A DNA stretch of 32,051 nucleotides from Elusimicrobiota bacterium (GTDB lineage Bacteria > Elusimicrobiota > Elusimicrobia > UBA1565 > UBA9628), in the NCBI GenBank assembly GCA_016194705.1, contig JACQAZ010000038.1, forward strand, positions 266,599 to 298,649, written 5' to 3'. Below the pieces are notes generated by a model, which was given only the letters and a program-made list of their open reading frames with translations, did no database searches and was not told the DNA's origin. The number at the start of each line of letters is the position of its first letter. Positions within the stretch are counted from its first letter, which is position 1. Shown in pieces: positions 22,925 to 31,637 of this stretch. Made by a program: the position numbers and the translations under genes.

Positions 22925-23422
22925 TCAGTTCATGATCCGGACCTTTTGAATGGTGAGCTCCAGCACCTTCCTTCGTCCCAACTGGATCGACCGCCCCATG
23001 CTCAGGGACGTGCTGACGATCGTCGGGTTGTCGGTCTGCGGGAAGGTGAAGGCAATGTACACGAGGTTCTTGGTCAGGACGTTCGAGTCGGTGCCGACGG
23101 TCATGATGAGCTGGTTCCCCTTCTGAAAAAATCCCATGTTGCGGCCGTCGATGTGCGTGAAGCGGATGCGCGAGTAGGGCGGCTCGCCTGAGAGGGCGTC
23201 GAGGATGATCGTGCTCGACTTGGCCTGGCGCAGCTCCCGGTTGACGAGGTCGAGCGAGATGCGCGCGTCGCGCTCGATCTCGGTGCGGGCGTCGGTCATC
23301 AGGTAGAAGTTCTGCAGTTGGTTCATCAGCAGCGGCCCGGTCGTGGAGATGATGCCGAGGATCGCGACGACGAGCATCAGCTCGGTCAACGTGTAGCCGC
23401 GGCGGTCGTGTCTCGTTTTCAT
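22925..23422 (-). CDS. PilW/GspJ-like type IV prepilin
   Basis: 165 residues from ATG 23422, which overlaps the upstream TGA (ATGA, 23422-23419). A short basic leader ends in RRG, and after the expected cleavage the helix reads YTLTELMLVVAILGIIS. Glu at position 5 of the mature protein (E14) is what the prepilin peptidase and pilus assembly require. The first mature residue is Tyr, where Phe is usual. The C-terminal part is beta-rich and small, ending KVLELTIQKVRIMN. It is likely a minor pilin that helps initiate or cap the fibre. The pilus ATPase, secretin and prepilin peptidase genes are not in this window. Confidence 0.8.
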   Translation of the reverse strand: MKTRHDRRGYTLTELMLVVAILGIISTTGPLLMNQLQNFYLMTDARTEIERDARISLDLVNRELRQAKSSTIILDALSGEPPYSRIRFTHIDGRNMGFFQKGNQLIMTVGTDSNVLTKNLVYIAFTFPQTDNPTIVSTSLSMGRSIQLGRRKVLELTIQKVRIMN

Positions 23423-26115
23423 TGGGAGATGTTGTAGGTCGCCGTCTTGCCCGCGCCGACGCCGGCCTGGGTCGCGGGGGTCCCGGTGGAGACCGAGACC
23501 CTCCCGGTCGCGTCGACCGTGGGGATGTAGATCAGCATGTAATAGGAAAAGCCTCCGCGCACCGAGAGCGAGTAGGTGCCATCCGCGAGGCTCGAGATCG
23601 CGTACATCGGCGAGAGGGCCGGGGCCGATGAGCCCACGATGGCCGGCGGCCCGCTCGTGTTGACGCTGGCGGGCCAGGTGGTCGACGAGGCCAGTATCAG
23701 CGCGCCGGTCGTGACCAGCGCGTTGTTGAGCTTGACCGTGCCGGACAGAGTGCCCATGGCGCCGAAGATCGTGAAGGTCCCCGCGGAGTAGGCGCCGGGC
23801 GTGGAGACGTTGACGGTCACGCTCGTGGGAGACGAGCTCTTGCCCGAGTCGATGGTCGGCGTGACGGTGTAGGTGCCCGTCGAGAGGTTCCGGATCGAGA
23901 AAGCGCCGCTGAGGTTGCTGACCCCTGAGCCCGCTTCCGCGCCGCCTTGGGTGGCCACGAAGGTGTAGTTGGGAATTGCGTTGCCGGAGCTGTTGACGCC
24001 GGTGCCGACGATCGAGCCGCCCTGGCTCAGGATGAAGTCCTGCGTCGTGACCTGGCCCTCGACCACGGTGGGCAAGGCGACGACCTGGACGTAGGGCGCC
24101 GTGAAGTTGGTGTTGGCGATCACGGTCACGACCCCCGTGCTGGCCGAGCCGAAGTAGTCGCCGTTGGTGCCCAGTATGTGCGAGATGCCCGCGACGCTCA
24201 CCGAGATGCCGGTCGTGACGCCGTTGATGGCGATGCCGTTGATGTCGCTGACGTTGCCCTTGACGTAGCCGCTCGTGGCCTGCGAGGCCATGTGGAGGTG
24301 GTACTTGCCGGAGAAATCCCAGGCGGGCCCGGTGTCGGCGTTGGGAACGCCGGTGACGATGTTCTGGGAGACGGTCACCGTCGAGTACTGCGCGTAGTAG
24401 GTGCTCGAGGCGACGTCGAGGACCCAGCATTGGCCGGCGCAGGCGGCGGCCGCGTTGGTGGTGGTCACGCCGGCGAGCCTGAAGGGGGCGTAGAGCAGGC
24501 TGAACGGGCCGCTCGAGATGGTGGCCGCAGACGCCGTGACGGAGGCGGAATAGGGGTCGCTCGTGGCGACGTAGGCCCCCACGGCGGGAATGCCCGCGAC
24601 CGGGGGCTTGGCGGCGTAGGTCGAGTTGCGCGGCGAGTACACGAGGCCGAAGGTCGTCGCGCCTCTGGGATAGAAGAAGTCGTTGGCGTTGCTGTCGGAG
24701 TCGTAGGCGCGGCCGTAGGTCATCATGTCGCTCACATTCAGGTTGGCCGAGGGGCTCGAGATGCGCACGAGCTGCTCGCCGACGGGGAAGCCGCTCGTCA
24801 AGTCGATGTAGCTGCCCTCGAAAAAGGTCGGCGCGTCGCCGAGCGTGATGTTGGACCAGCCGACCGTGTCGATTGTGTTGTCGCTCGCGTCGCCGATGTA
24901 GAAGGAGCCCGCGAAGCCCGACTGGGTGAACCTCTTGAGTTTGGGGCTGACTGAGGTGTCCCAGACGGTCGCCGCCGGCTGCCCGGCGTCGCACGAGGAG
25001 TTGGCCGCGTCGGTCCAGACGGCGTCGGCGTTGATCGAGACGCCGTTGACGATGAAGGTGCCGGTGTTGGCGAAGACGTAGTAGCCGTAGGGCGGGATCG
25101 TGTCCTTCACGTAAGTCATCGGGATGTCGTCGCAAGAGTAGGCCCCTTGGGTCGGGGAGGCCGAGTCGAAGTGGAGCTGTATGTTCGGCGTGCCGGAGAC
25201 GTCGACGGTGACGGTGGTGGTCGTCGGGTTGTAGAGCTCGACGTACTGGACCTTGAAGCCGCTCTCGGCCATGACCGTCGAGACCACGACCTGGCTGATG
25301 ACCACGTTCTTGGTGAGCCACGCGGTGCCGGCGACGATGCCCGTGGTGATCTGGGTCAGCTGTATGGGATCGGGCGAGGCCACGACATTGGTGCCCTCGA
25401 CCGCGCTCACGGGCGCCGATTCCCCGTCCACGTAGCCCGTCGAGGAGGCGCGCACCGTGTACGAGCCGTGGAAGACATGGAAGCTGTAGGAGCCGTTGAC
25501 GTCGGCGTGGGTCTGCTGGTCGGGGTAGCCCTCGAGGATCACCAGAGCCGAGGCCAAGGGCCTTGCAAACGGCGCCGCCCCGTTGACGTGGCCCGTGATG
25601 TTGGAGTCCAAGGGCGCGACGTTGGGGTTCTCGAGCAGGTTGGTCAAGGTCCATTTCTTCCAGTTCCCGGCGTCCCTCCAGACCACGGTGGTGATCAGCT
25701 GCTTCATGCCCGTGTCGGGGTAGGTGTAGGTGACGGTCGAGACGGTGTCGGCCACGAACTGGGCCAGGGCCACGTAGGTGTAGCGCGTGAAGTTGATGCC
25801 GCCGATCGCGACCTGGTCGGGAGGGTAATTTGAGGTGTCGTAAAGGATCGCCGGGGAGAAGTTGTTGTCCTGGTTGGAAGCCGTCGTGATCAGCAGCTCG
25901 TAATAGCTCAAGTTCTTGAGGCTCTCGATCTTCTCCTGCGCCAGGTTGGTCGCCAAGGTCCGCGAGCGCGAGATGTGCAGGGCCTTGGTGATGAACTGGA
26001 ACGCGCCCACAAAGCCCAGTATGCCGATCGTGATGATCGCGACCGCGATCATCAGCTCGACCAAGGTCACGCCCGAATTCCCCCGGCGCTTTGAGGGCTT
26101 CATCGCTCTAAGCAT
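23419..26115 (-). CDS. very large PilV-like prepilin fused to carboxypeptidase-regulatory-like and lamin-tail-like domains
   Basis: 898 residues, several times a normal pilin. The leader ends in GNSG (15), then VTLVELMIAVAIITIGILGF gives the prepilin helix with Glu at mature position 5 (E20). After a short pilin-like domain, residues about 172-250 resemble carboxypeptidase-regulatory beta domains (ITGHVNGA, SYTVRASSTGYVDG). Residues about 271-480 have the lamin-tail (LTD) pattern: YVELYNPTTT, IPPYGYYVFANTG, DTVGWSN, GEQLVRISSP. More beta-sandwich repeats occupy the C-terminus (SIVGTGVNSSG, LSGTVKLNN). This looks like a pilus-tip adhesin anchored as a minor pilin. ATG 26103 is an alternative start and fits the -10 at 26116-26111 better. 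Confidence 0.8.
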   Translation of the reverse strand: MLRAMKPSKRRGNSGVTLVELMIAVAIITIGILGFVGAFQFITKALHISRSRTLATNLAQEKIESLKNLSYYELLITTASNQDNNFSPAILYDTSNYPPDQVAIGGINFTRYTYVALAQFVADTVSTVTYTYPDTGMKQLITTVVWRDAGNWKKWTLTNLLENPNVAPLDSNITGHVNGAAPFARPLASALVILEGYPDQQTHADVNGSYSFHVFHGSYTVRASSTGYVDGESAPVSAVEGTNVVASPDPIQLTQITTGIVAGTAWLTKNVVISQVVVSTVMAESGFKVQYVELYNPTTTTVTVDVSGTPNIQLHFDSASPTQGAYSCDDIPMTYVKDTIPPYGYYVFANTGTFIVNGVSINADAVWTDAANSSCDAGQPAATVWDTSVSPKLKRFTQSGFAGSFYIGDASDNTIDTVGWSNITLGDAPTFFEGSYIDLTSGFPVGEQLVRISSPSANLNVSDMMTYGRAYDSDSNANDFFYPRGATTFGLVYSPRNSTYAAKPPVAGIPAVGAYVATSDPYSASVTASAATISSGPFSLLYAPFRLAGVTTTNAAAACAGQCWVLDVASSTYYAQYSTVTVSQNIVTGVPNADTGPAWDFSGKYHLHMASQATSGYVKGNVSDINGIAINGVTTGISVSVAGISHILGTNGDYFGSASTGVVTVIANTNFTAPYVQVVALPTVVEGQVTTQDFILSQGGSIVGTGVNSSGNAIPNYTFVATQGGAEAGSGVSNLSGAFSIRNLSTGTYTVTPTIDSGKSSSPTSVTVNVSTPGAYSAGTFTIFGAMGTLSGTVKLNNALVTTGALILASSTTWPASVNTSGPPAIVGSSAPALSPMYAISSLADGTYSLSVRGGFSYYMLIYIPTVDATGRVSVSTGTPATQAGVGAGKTATYNISQ

Positions 26116-26116
26116 A
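26111..26116 (-). promoter_or_regulatory. possible -10 for the pilin operon
   Basis: On minus, 26116-26111 reads TATGCT, the same box seen at 7946-7941. It lies 7 bases before ATG 26103. It is a weak match alone and no -35 is seen. Confidence 0.3.
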
Positions 26117-26151
26117 GCCCCGGTTCCGGCAAAGCGCCATGAAACTTCCGG

Positions 26152-27432
26152 TTAACTTTCATGCGCCATGGGCAGGATCAAAGTCACCTGGGCGCCGGTC
26201 CCCGGCCCCTTGCTCTCGATCTTTACGTCGCCGCCGTGCTCGACGGCGATCCAGCGCACGATGGAGAGGCCCAGCCCGTGGCCCTCCTCGCCGGATTTCG
26301 ACGTGGTGAAGGGCTCGAAAACGGAATCCAGGGATTGCCGGCTCATCCCGAGGCCGGTGTCCTTGAAGCGGACCAGCACCTTGCCCGCGCGTTTCTCCAT
26401 CTCCACGGAGAGCTTACCGCCGGAGGGCATCGCGTCGACGGCGTTGTTGAGCAGGTTCGTGAAGGCTTGAAGGAGGTGCCGGGAGCTGCCCCGCACGGGG
26501 CAGTCGTTGGGCACGGCCACGTCGAGCGCGACGCCTCCCTCGTCGAGGCGGATCTTGAGCATCCCGATGGCCTGGAGCAGGGGCTCGTGCAGGCGCAGGG
26601 GCGCGAGCTCGAGCCGGGTGGGCTTCACGAAATCGAGGAAGTTCTGCAGGATCGCCGTGGCGTGGTCCGCCTCCGCGGAGATCACGCCGAGCTCGGCGTG
26701 CGGCTTCTTGCCTTTGGCGAGCATGTCCGAGGCGGCCTCGGCGTTGAGCACGATGGTCCCAAGCGGCGTCTTGGCCTCGTGCAGCACCGCCGCCATCGCG
26801 CGCCCCACCATGGAGAGGCGCTGCATCCAGGCCAGGCGCTCCTCGTAGCGGCGCGCCGTCTGCTGCTCGATCAGCGAGGCGTAATCGGCGATGTGGACTG
26901 CGAAAAGCGCGATCAGCAGGAACAGGGAGAGGTGCAGCGGCAGCACGCGCGGGATGTCCTCCGCCGAGGGGAACGCCAGGAAGGCGTAGGCCAGGGAGGC
27001 GCTCAGGCTGACCGTGAAGATGAAGAGCGGCTTCTGGAGGAAGCAGGACCCGAGGATCACCAGAAGCAGGGCGGTGTAGACGTGCGACCCGCTTCCTTCG
27101 GCCAGCCGCAGCACCGCCAGGCTCGCGCCGACGTCGAGGAGGAACGTGCCGGGGCCCCAGGAGTCGGAGAGCCTCTTGGTCTTGCGCAGGTAATAGAGGA
27201 AGGCGACGGCCGCTCCGTACGCCCCGGGCAGCGCCGCGATCCAGGGCGTGCGGCCCCGCGCGCCCGAGGCCTCGAGGGCCTCGAAGACCAGCACGGCCGC
27301 GAGGATCAGCCGCAGCACGAGGACTCCGCGCTGGCCGCCGGAGGACAGGCTCAAGATGCGGCGCTCCATGGGAAGGAATTCTTTGTCGAGCGGGCCGCGC
27401 GTCGAACCATCGCGCATGGTCATTGGCGCCAT
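26152..27432 (-). CDS. membrane-bound sensor histidine kinase
   Basis: 426 residues. About 36-180 holds roughly five or six hydrophobic segments with little periplasmic sequence, so the signal is probably sensed in or near the membrane. The kinase core has the H box AVLHEAKTPLGTI (H218), the N box NLLNNAVDAM, G1 DTGLGM, F box FEPFTTSK and G2 GHGLGLS. All catalytic elements are intact. It autophosphorylates and hands phosphate to a response regulator, most likely the divergently encoded one at 27457. The H box has Glu-Ala after His instead of the usual Glu-Ile or Glu-Leu. Starts at 27423 or 27417 are possible, because a TATAAT (27443-27438) is very close to the first ATG. Confidence 0.92.
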   Translation of the reverse strand: MAPMTMRDGSTRGPLDKEFLPMERRILSLSSGGQRGVLVLRLILAAVLVFEALEASGARGRTPWIAALPGAYGAAVAFLYYLRKTKRLSDSWGPGTFLLDVGASLAVLRLAEGSGSHVYTALLLVILGSCFLQKPLFIFTVSLSASLAYAFLAFPSAEDIPRVLPLHLSLFLLIALFAVHIADYASLIEQQTARRYEERLAWMQRLSMVGRAMAAVLHEAKTPLGTIVLNAEAASDMLAKGKKPHAELGVISAEADHATAILQNFLDFVKPTRLELAPLRLHEPLLQAIGMLKIRLDEGGVALDVAVPNDCPVRGSSRHLLQAFTNLLNNAVDAMPSGGKLSVEMEKRAGKVLVRFKDTGLGMSRQSLDSVFEPFTTSKSGEEGHGLGLSIVRWIAVEHGGDVKIESKGPGTGAQVTLILPMAHES

Positions 27433-27434
27433 GT

Positions 27435-27447
27435 TATATTATATATT
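27435..27447. promoter_or_regulatory. shared divergent promoter core of the two-component pair
   Basis: A 13-base AT tract supplies TATATT on plus (27442-27447), 9 bases before ATG 27457. It also supplies TATAAT on minus (27443-27438), 5 bases before ATG 27432. Both directions therefore predict leaderless or near-leaderless mRNAs and joint control of kinase and regulator. Confidence 0.5.
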
Positions 27448-27456
27448 CGCTGACCG

Positions 27457-28161
27457 ATGCCGCAGAAGATACTCCTCATCGAGGACAACGCCGCTTTCCG
27501 CAAGACCGTCGCCCGGATCCTGGCCGAGAACGGCTATGAGGTCGGCGAGGCCGCCACGGGCAAGGACGGGCTCGCCCGCGCCGAGCGGCGCGCGCCGGAC
27601 CTCATCATCCTCGATCTGATCCTCCCCGGCATCAAGGGGACCGAGGTCTGCGTCCGGCTCAAGCAATCGCCGAGGACGGCCGCGGTGCCCATCCTGATCC
27701 TGACGGGCAACGATCAGGATGGGCAGGATATCAGCTGCCTCGACGTGGGCGCCGACGACTATCTCACCAAGCCCGTCAAGAGCGAACGGCTTCTGGCCCA
27801 TTGCCGGGCCTTGCTCAGGCGCGCCGCGCCGGAAGGGAAGAGGGATGTCCTCGCCCTCGGGGCGCTGCGCCTTGACTACAAGAGGAAGCTCGTGATCGTC
27901 GACGGGAATGAAAATCCCCGACTGACCCCGAAGGAGTTCGGCCTCCTATTCGAGCTGGCGCGGCGGACGCCCGATCCGATCGACCGGACCGAGCTTTACA
28001 AGCTGGTGTGGGGGATGGAGCCTCCCTCCGAGGGCAGCCTCAAGACCGTGGACGTTCACGCGCGGCGCATCCGGCTCAAGCTCGGTTGGAGCGCGGACCG
28101 GTGGCTCTCCTATGTCCACGGCCGCGGCTATCGCCTGGCCGCGCCCGAGGAGCCTTCGTGA
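27457..28161 (+). CDS. OmpR/PhoB-type response regulator
   Basis: 234 residues. Receiver domain (about 4-118) has the acidic pocket ED (9-10), phosphoacceptor D53 in LIILDLILPG, T83 in ILTG, and K105 in YLTKP. The C-terminal winged helix (about 130-228) has LTPKEFGLLFELARR, TVDVHARRIRLKL and YVHGRGYRL, the usual OmpR/PhoB DNA-binding elements. Phosphorylation by the adjacent kinase should promote dimerisation and binding to target promoters. Targets are unknown; the nearby pilin operon is an obvious candidate only by position. The last 34 bases overlap the convergent membrane protein gene. Confidence 0.95.
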   Translation: MPQKILLIEDNAAFRKTVARILAENGYEVGEAATGKDGLARAERRAPDLIILDLILPGIKGTEVCVRLKQSPRTAAVPILILTGNDQDGQDISCLDVGADDYLTKPVKSERLLAHCRALLRRAAPEGKRDVLALGALRLDYKRKLVIVDGNENPRLTPKEFGLLFELARRTPDPIDRTELYKLVWGMEPPSEGSLKTVDVHARRIRLKLGWSADRWLSYVHGRGYRLAAPEEPS

Positions 28162-28565
28162 GGCTCGGCGGGCGCCGTCGTCTTGGGCTCGTTCCTCCAG
28201 ACGGCCAGCACGCCGGCCGACCAAAGGACAAGGTTGGAGACGAAAGGCGGCACGGCCCAGGACGTCGTTTTCTCGATGAGCCAGTCGGCGGCGTAAAGAC
28301 AGAGCGCCGCCGCGATCCAATACCTCGGCACCTTGAGCCAGTCGACATGGCGGGCGGCGGGGCCGATCATGGCGTCGGTGCCGATCATCGCCGCGGTTCC
28401 GCCGATGAGACCGAGCGCGGCCTCGACCAGGAGCATCCGGAACGCGGACGGGTGCTCGGCGCGTCCGGATAGCAGCGCCATGCCGACGAAGGCGCCGGCG
28501 TAAATCCCCAGCAGCCCCGCCGAGGGGACGATGAATTTGACCTGCCAGCGCTGGATCTTGGGCAC
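28128..28565 (-). CDS. small four-segment membrane protein of unknown function
   Basis: 145 residues from GTG 28565. Hydrophobic segments are at about 9-32, 43-68, 79-96 and 105-123, with a charged cytoplasmic tail (NEPKTTAPAEPHEG). I recognise no family. It begins 21 bases after the nrdJ stop on the same strand and may be expressed with it, although no ribosome-binding site is clear and the start is therefore uncertain. The 3' end overlaps the response regulator by 34 bases tail to tail. Four membrane helices in a small protein would fit a transporter subunit, a sensor partner or an assembly factor; none is supported by a motif. Confidence 0.5.
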   Translation of the reverse strand: MPKIQRWQVKFIVPSAGLLGIYAGAFVGMALLSGRAEHPSAFRMLLVEAALGLIGGTAAMIGTDAMIGPAARHVDWLKVPRYWIAAALCLYAADWLIEKTTSWAVPPFVSNLVLWSAGVLAVWRNEPKTTAPAEPHEGSSGAARR

Positions 28566-28586
28566 CGATGACGGGCGCGGCGTGAA

Positions 28587-31106
28587 CTAAGAGCACTCCG
28601 AGAAGCCGCAGTCGTGGCAGGTGGGGCCGGAGCAGCCCGACTCGTAGGCCACGTTCGAGGAGTAGCACTTCGGACAGTACTCGGCCTTGGGCAGCGCGAT
28701 CACCTCGAGCTTCTCGGCGCGGCTTTCCTCCTCGCCCTCGCTGAGCCAGCCGGTCTTCTTGAGGTGCTGGCGCAGCGCGATCGAGATCGCGTGTGCGATC
28801 GAGTTGACGCGCGCGTCGCCGAAGCCCAGCGGCTTGTCGCCCTTGACCGAGTTGAGGTGCTTGAGTATGCGCAGCGGGTCCCCGCCCTCGGCGAGGTATT
28901 TCGACAGGAGGATCCCGACGAGCGAAGTCAGGGCTGAGATCTCGGTTCCCAGCGGCGGTATGTTCGTGAAGACCTGGTAGGGACCCCTCTCGTCGTAGTT
29001 GATGTGGATGTGCAGCGGGCCGTAGCCGGTCTTGACCTGGTAGTACTCGGAGGAGACCCCGAAGGCGGTCGAGGGGTCGCGCCGCTTGGATTTCGAGGGC
29101 GCCGGCGCCAGGTTCAAGACCTGCTGGGCCTTGGAGCCGTCGCGGTAGATCGTGATGCCCTTGCAGCCGAGCTCGTAGGCCAGCTGGTAGGCGCCGCGGA
29201 CGTCCTCGACCGTGGCCGAGTTGGGAAGGTTGATCGTCTTGGAGACGCCGTTGTCTACGTGCTTCTGGAACGCGGCCTGGATCTTGACGTGGGTCTCCAC
29301 CGTGACGTCGTGAGCGGAGACGAAGAGCCGCTGAATATTCTCGGGAATTTCCTTGATCCCGCGAACACCCTTGTGGTTTTCGTCGATCCGGGACCAGAGG
29401 TCTTTCTCCTTGAGGCCGAAAAAGTCGTTCTTCTCGGCGACCTCCTTGAAAAGCGGGTTGACCTCGAAGAAGACGTCCTTGGCGGCCGGGGACTCGCCTT
29501 TCTTGATCGCGTCCAGCGCCTTGGCGTTGTAGCGCGTGTAGGCGATCGCGAAAAATGGCTCGATCCCGCTGCCCTGCAGGCCGGCCGCGATGGCTATTGT
29601 CCCCGTTGGGGCAATGGTCGTGCGCGCGCAGTGCCGCGGTGTCCGTGCCTCTCCTCGATAGTGCGTGCCGGTCTGGTCGAAGATCGAGTTCTTCCAATTT
29701 GGGAAGACGCCGCGATCCTTGGCCAGCGCTTCTGACGCGGCCAAGGCAGAGTCGTTGATAAAGCGCATGACCTTGGTCGCGAAGAGGAGCGATTCGGGGG
29801 AGTCGTAACTGATCCCCATCTTGACGAGCGCCTCGGCGTAGCCCATGACGCCCAGGCCGATGCGGCGGTTGCCCTTGGCCATGCGTTCGATCTCGGGGAG
29901 GGGATAGTTGTTGACCTCGATGACGTCGTCGAGGAACCGGACGCAAAGCGCGACGGTCTGGGCCAGCCTCTTGAAGTCGAAGGTCCCCGCCGTGAGCTCG
30001 CCGTGGACGTAGTTGGCGAGGTTGATCGAACCAAGATTGCAGGGCTCCCAGGGCAGCAGCGGCTGTTCGCCGCAGGGGTTGGTGCTCTCGATGGGGCCGA
30101 GCCCCGGAGTCGGATTCGAGCCCGAATTGTTGATGCGGTCGATGACGATGAAGCCCGGGTCGCCCGATTTCCACGCGTACTCGACCATGAGGTCGAACAC
30201 CTCTTTGGCCTTGGCCTTGCCCATGACCTCCTTGGTCCGGGGGTTGAGCAAGTCGTACTCGGCGTCGGCGGCGACGGCCTTCATGAACTTGTCGTCGATG
30301 GCGACCGAGACGTTGAAGTTCTCCATGACCGCCGACTGGGCCTTCATCGTGATGAAGTCCTTGATCTCGGGGTGGGTGTAGTGCAGGATTCCCATGTTGG
30401 CGCCGCGGCGCGTGCCGCCCTGCTTGACGACGTCGGTCATCTTGTCGAAGAGCTGCATGAAGGAGAGGGCGCCCGAGGCCACGCCCTGGGTCTTCTTGAC
30501 GAGATCGCCCTTGGGGCGCAGGGCGCTGAAGGCGAACCCCGTCCCGCCGCCCGATTTCTGGATCAGGGACTGAGCAGAAAGAGATTTTGTGATGCCCTCC
30601 ATCGAGTCGGGAACCGGCAGGACGTAGCAGGCCGAGAGCTGCTGGAGCTCGCGGCCTGCGTTCATCAAGGTCGGCGAGTTCGGCAGGAAGTCCCAGCGCG
30701 AGAGGAGCTCAAAATATTTCGAGCCCCAGGCGTCGACGAGCCTGCGCGCCTCGGGGGACTGCGCGTAGGCGCGCTCGAGGTTCTTGATGAGCCGCATGAA
30801 ATTGGCCTCGCGCCCGTTGGAGTCGGGGATGCCTTCGTGAAAGAGCGTCATCTTCGCGGGTTTGCCCGACGGCCCCGCCTGGGAGAGGACCTGGCGCGAC
30901 ACCGATTCGAAGACGCCCCATTTTTCGGCGTCCGGATGCGCCAAGAGTTCCGCCAGAGCCACGTTGTGGCACACCCCATCGAGCCAGGCCTCGATCGACG
31001 CCGCGTCCCGCAGGTACTTGTCCTTGATCACCTTGGCCTGGTTCTCCGAGACGGCGACCTTGGGCAGCTTCCGGGCGGGAGCTTCGGGCGCCGGTTTTTG
31101 TTTCAC
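28587..31106 (-). CDS. nrdJ: vitamin B12-dependent (class II) ribonucleotide reductase
   Basis: 839 residues. The catalytic set is intact and spaced as in class II enzymes: C160 in LSACYVLPV, then N343, C345 (thiyl radical site) and E347 in STNPCGEQPL, and C356 as the partner redox Cys. SGGGTGFAFSALRP and PTGTIAIAAGLQGSG are also typical. A C-terminal metal-binding or redox tail CPKCYSSN...CHDCGFSECS closes the protein. It reduces ribonucleotides to deoxyribonucleotides using adenosylcobalamin, with or without oxygen. The GTG start has AGGAG 8 bases upstream and a full consensus-like promoter further up. No small subunit or activase is present nearby, consistent with class II. Confidence 0.96.
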   Translation of the reverse strand: MKQKPAPEAPARKLPKVAVSENQAKVIKDKYLRDAASIEAWLDGVCHNVALAELLAHPDAEKWGVFESVSRQVLSQAGPSGKPAKMTLFHEGIPDSNGREANFMRLIKNLERAYAQSPEARRLVDAWGSKYFELLSRWDFLPNSPTLMNAGRELQQLSACYVLPVPDSMEGITKSLSAQSLIQKSGGGTGFAFSALRPKGDLVKKTQGVASGALSFMQLFDKMTDVVKQGGTRRGANMGILHYTHPEIKDFITMKAQSAVMENFNVSVAIDDKFMKAVAADAEYDLLNPRTKEVMGKAKAKEVFDLMVEYAWKSGDPGFIVIDRINNSGSNPTPGLGPIESTNPCGEQPLLPWEPCNLGSINLANYVHGELTAGTFDFKRLAQTVALCVRFLDDVIEVNNYPLPEIERMAKGNRRIGLGVMGYAEALVKMGISYDSPESLLFATKVMRFINDSALAASEALAKDRGVFPNWKNSIFDQTGTHYRGEARTPRHCARTTIAPTGTIAIAAGLQGSGIEPFFAIAYTRYNAKALDAIKKGESPAAKDVFFEVNPLFKEVAEKNDFFGLKEKDLWSRIDENHKGVRGIKEIPENIQRLFVSAHDVTVETHVKIQAAFQKHVDNGVSKTINLPNSATVEDVRGAYQLAYELGCKGITIYRDGSKAQQVLNLAPAPSKSKRRDPSTAFGVSSEYYQVKTGYGPLHIHINYDERGPYQVFTNIPPLGTEISALTSLVGILLSKYLAEGGDPLRILKHLNSVKGDKPLGFGDARVNSIAHAISIALRQHLKKTGWLSEGEEESRAEKLEVIALPKAEYCPKCYSSNVAYESGCSGPTCHDCGFSECS

Positions 31107-31114
31107 TCTGGGGT

Positions 31115-31195
31115 CTCCTGTGCTCTTGAAATTGGTGCCGAGCGCGGGGCGCCGGGACTATCACCTAGTGTAACAGCAATGGCCTGTTTTGTCAA
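31115..31195 (-). promoter_or_regulatory. sigma70-type promoter and ribosome-binding site for nrdJ
   Basis: On minus, TTGACA (31195-31190) is followed after exactly 17 bases by TACACT (31172-31167), which also has TG-T in front. This is the best complete promoter in the window. AGGAG (31119-31115) precedes the GTG at 31106. The leader of about 50 bases is too short for a cobalamin riboswitch. Confidence 0.65.
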
Positions 31196-31277
31196 CGAAC
31201 GGAGCATACAGTAGAAAGCACAATATGATAATAGATATAAATAAATGAATCGGAGCTCATCGCCGCTCGACGGGAGA

Positions 31278-31306
31278 TTGCAAATCACCGTCGGGTTTGG
31301 TATCAT
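31278..31306 (+). promoter_or_regulatory. promoter for rplU-rpmA
   Basis: TTGCAA (31278-31283), a 17-base spacer ending in TGG, and TATCAT (31301-31306) form a -35/extended -10 pair. The rplU ATG is at 31316, so the leader is only about 3 bases and the transcript would be almost leaderless. Confidence 0.6.
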
Positions 31307-31315
31307 CTCTCCTCT

Positions 31316-31627
31316 ATGTACGCGATCATCGAAACAGGCGGAAGGCAGTTCTGGGTCGTTCCCGGCGAAAAGGTCACGGTCGAGAAGCTCGAGGCGGGAC
31401 CCGGCCAGGAACTCACTTTCGACGCGCTGTGGGCCGTGCAGGAAGGCAAGGACGGCGGCGAGCCGGTCGCTTCCCGCAAGGCCAAGGTCGTGGCCGAGGT
31501 CGTCGGCGCCGCGCGCGGCCCCAAGATCGTGGTCTTCAAGCGCCGGCAGAAGAAGGCCTACAAGAAGACCCAGGGTCATCGCCAGCACCTAACCGACATT
31601 CTCATTAAGACGATCTCCTTCAACTAA
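31316..31627 (+). CDS. rplU: 50S ribosomal protein L21
   Basis: 103 residues, normal length. [20 protein letters not shown] at the start, ADVVG-like [20 protein letters not shown], and the C-terminal [18 protein letters not shown] are all typical L21 features. It binds 23S rRNA in the large subunit. It is first in the classic L21-L27-Obg order and starts next to a strong promoter. Confidence 0.98.
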   Translation: MYAIIETGGRQFWVVPGEKVTVEKLEAGPGQELTFDALWAVQEGKDGGEPVASRKAKVVAEVVGAARGPKIVVFKRRQKKAYKKTQGHRQHLTDILIKTISFN

Positions 31628-31637
31628 GAGTCAAACC

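Noticed and set aside
22925..25654. 909-residue Arg/His/Gly-rich protein on minus
   Set aside because: Only its last 165 residues are real (the PilW-like gene). The rest is a shifted frame of the giant prepilin gene.
31107..31315. Cobalamin riboswitch controlling nrdJ
   Set aside because: The nrdJ leader predicted from the TTGACA/TACACT promoter is only about 50 bases, and no B12-box-like sequence is seen.
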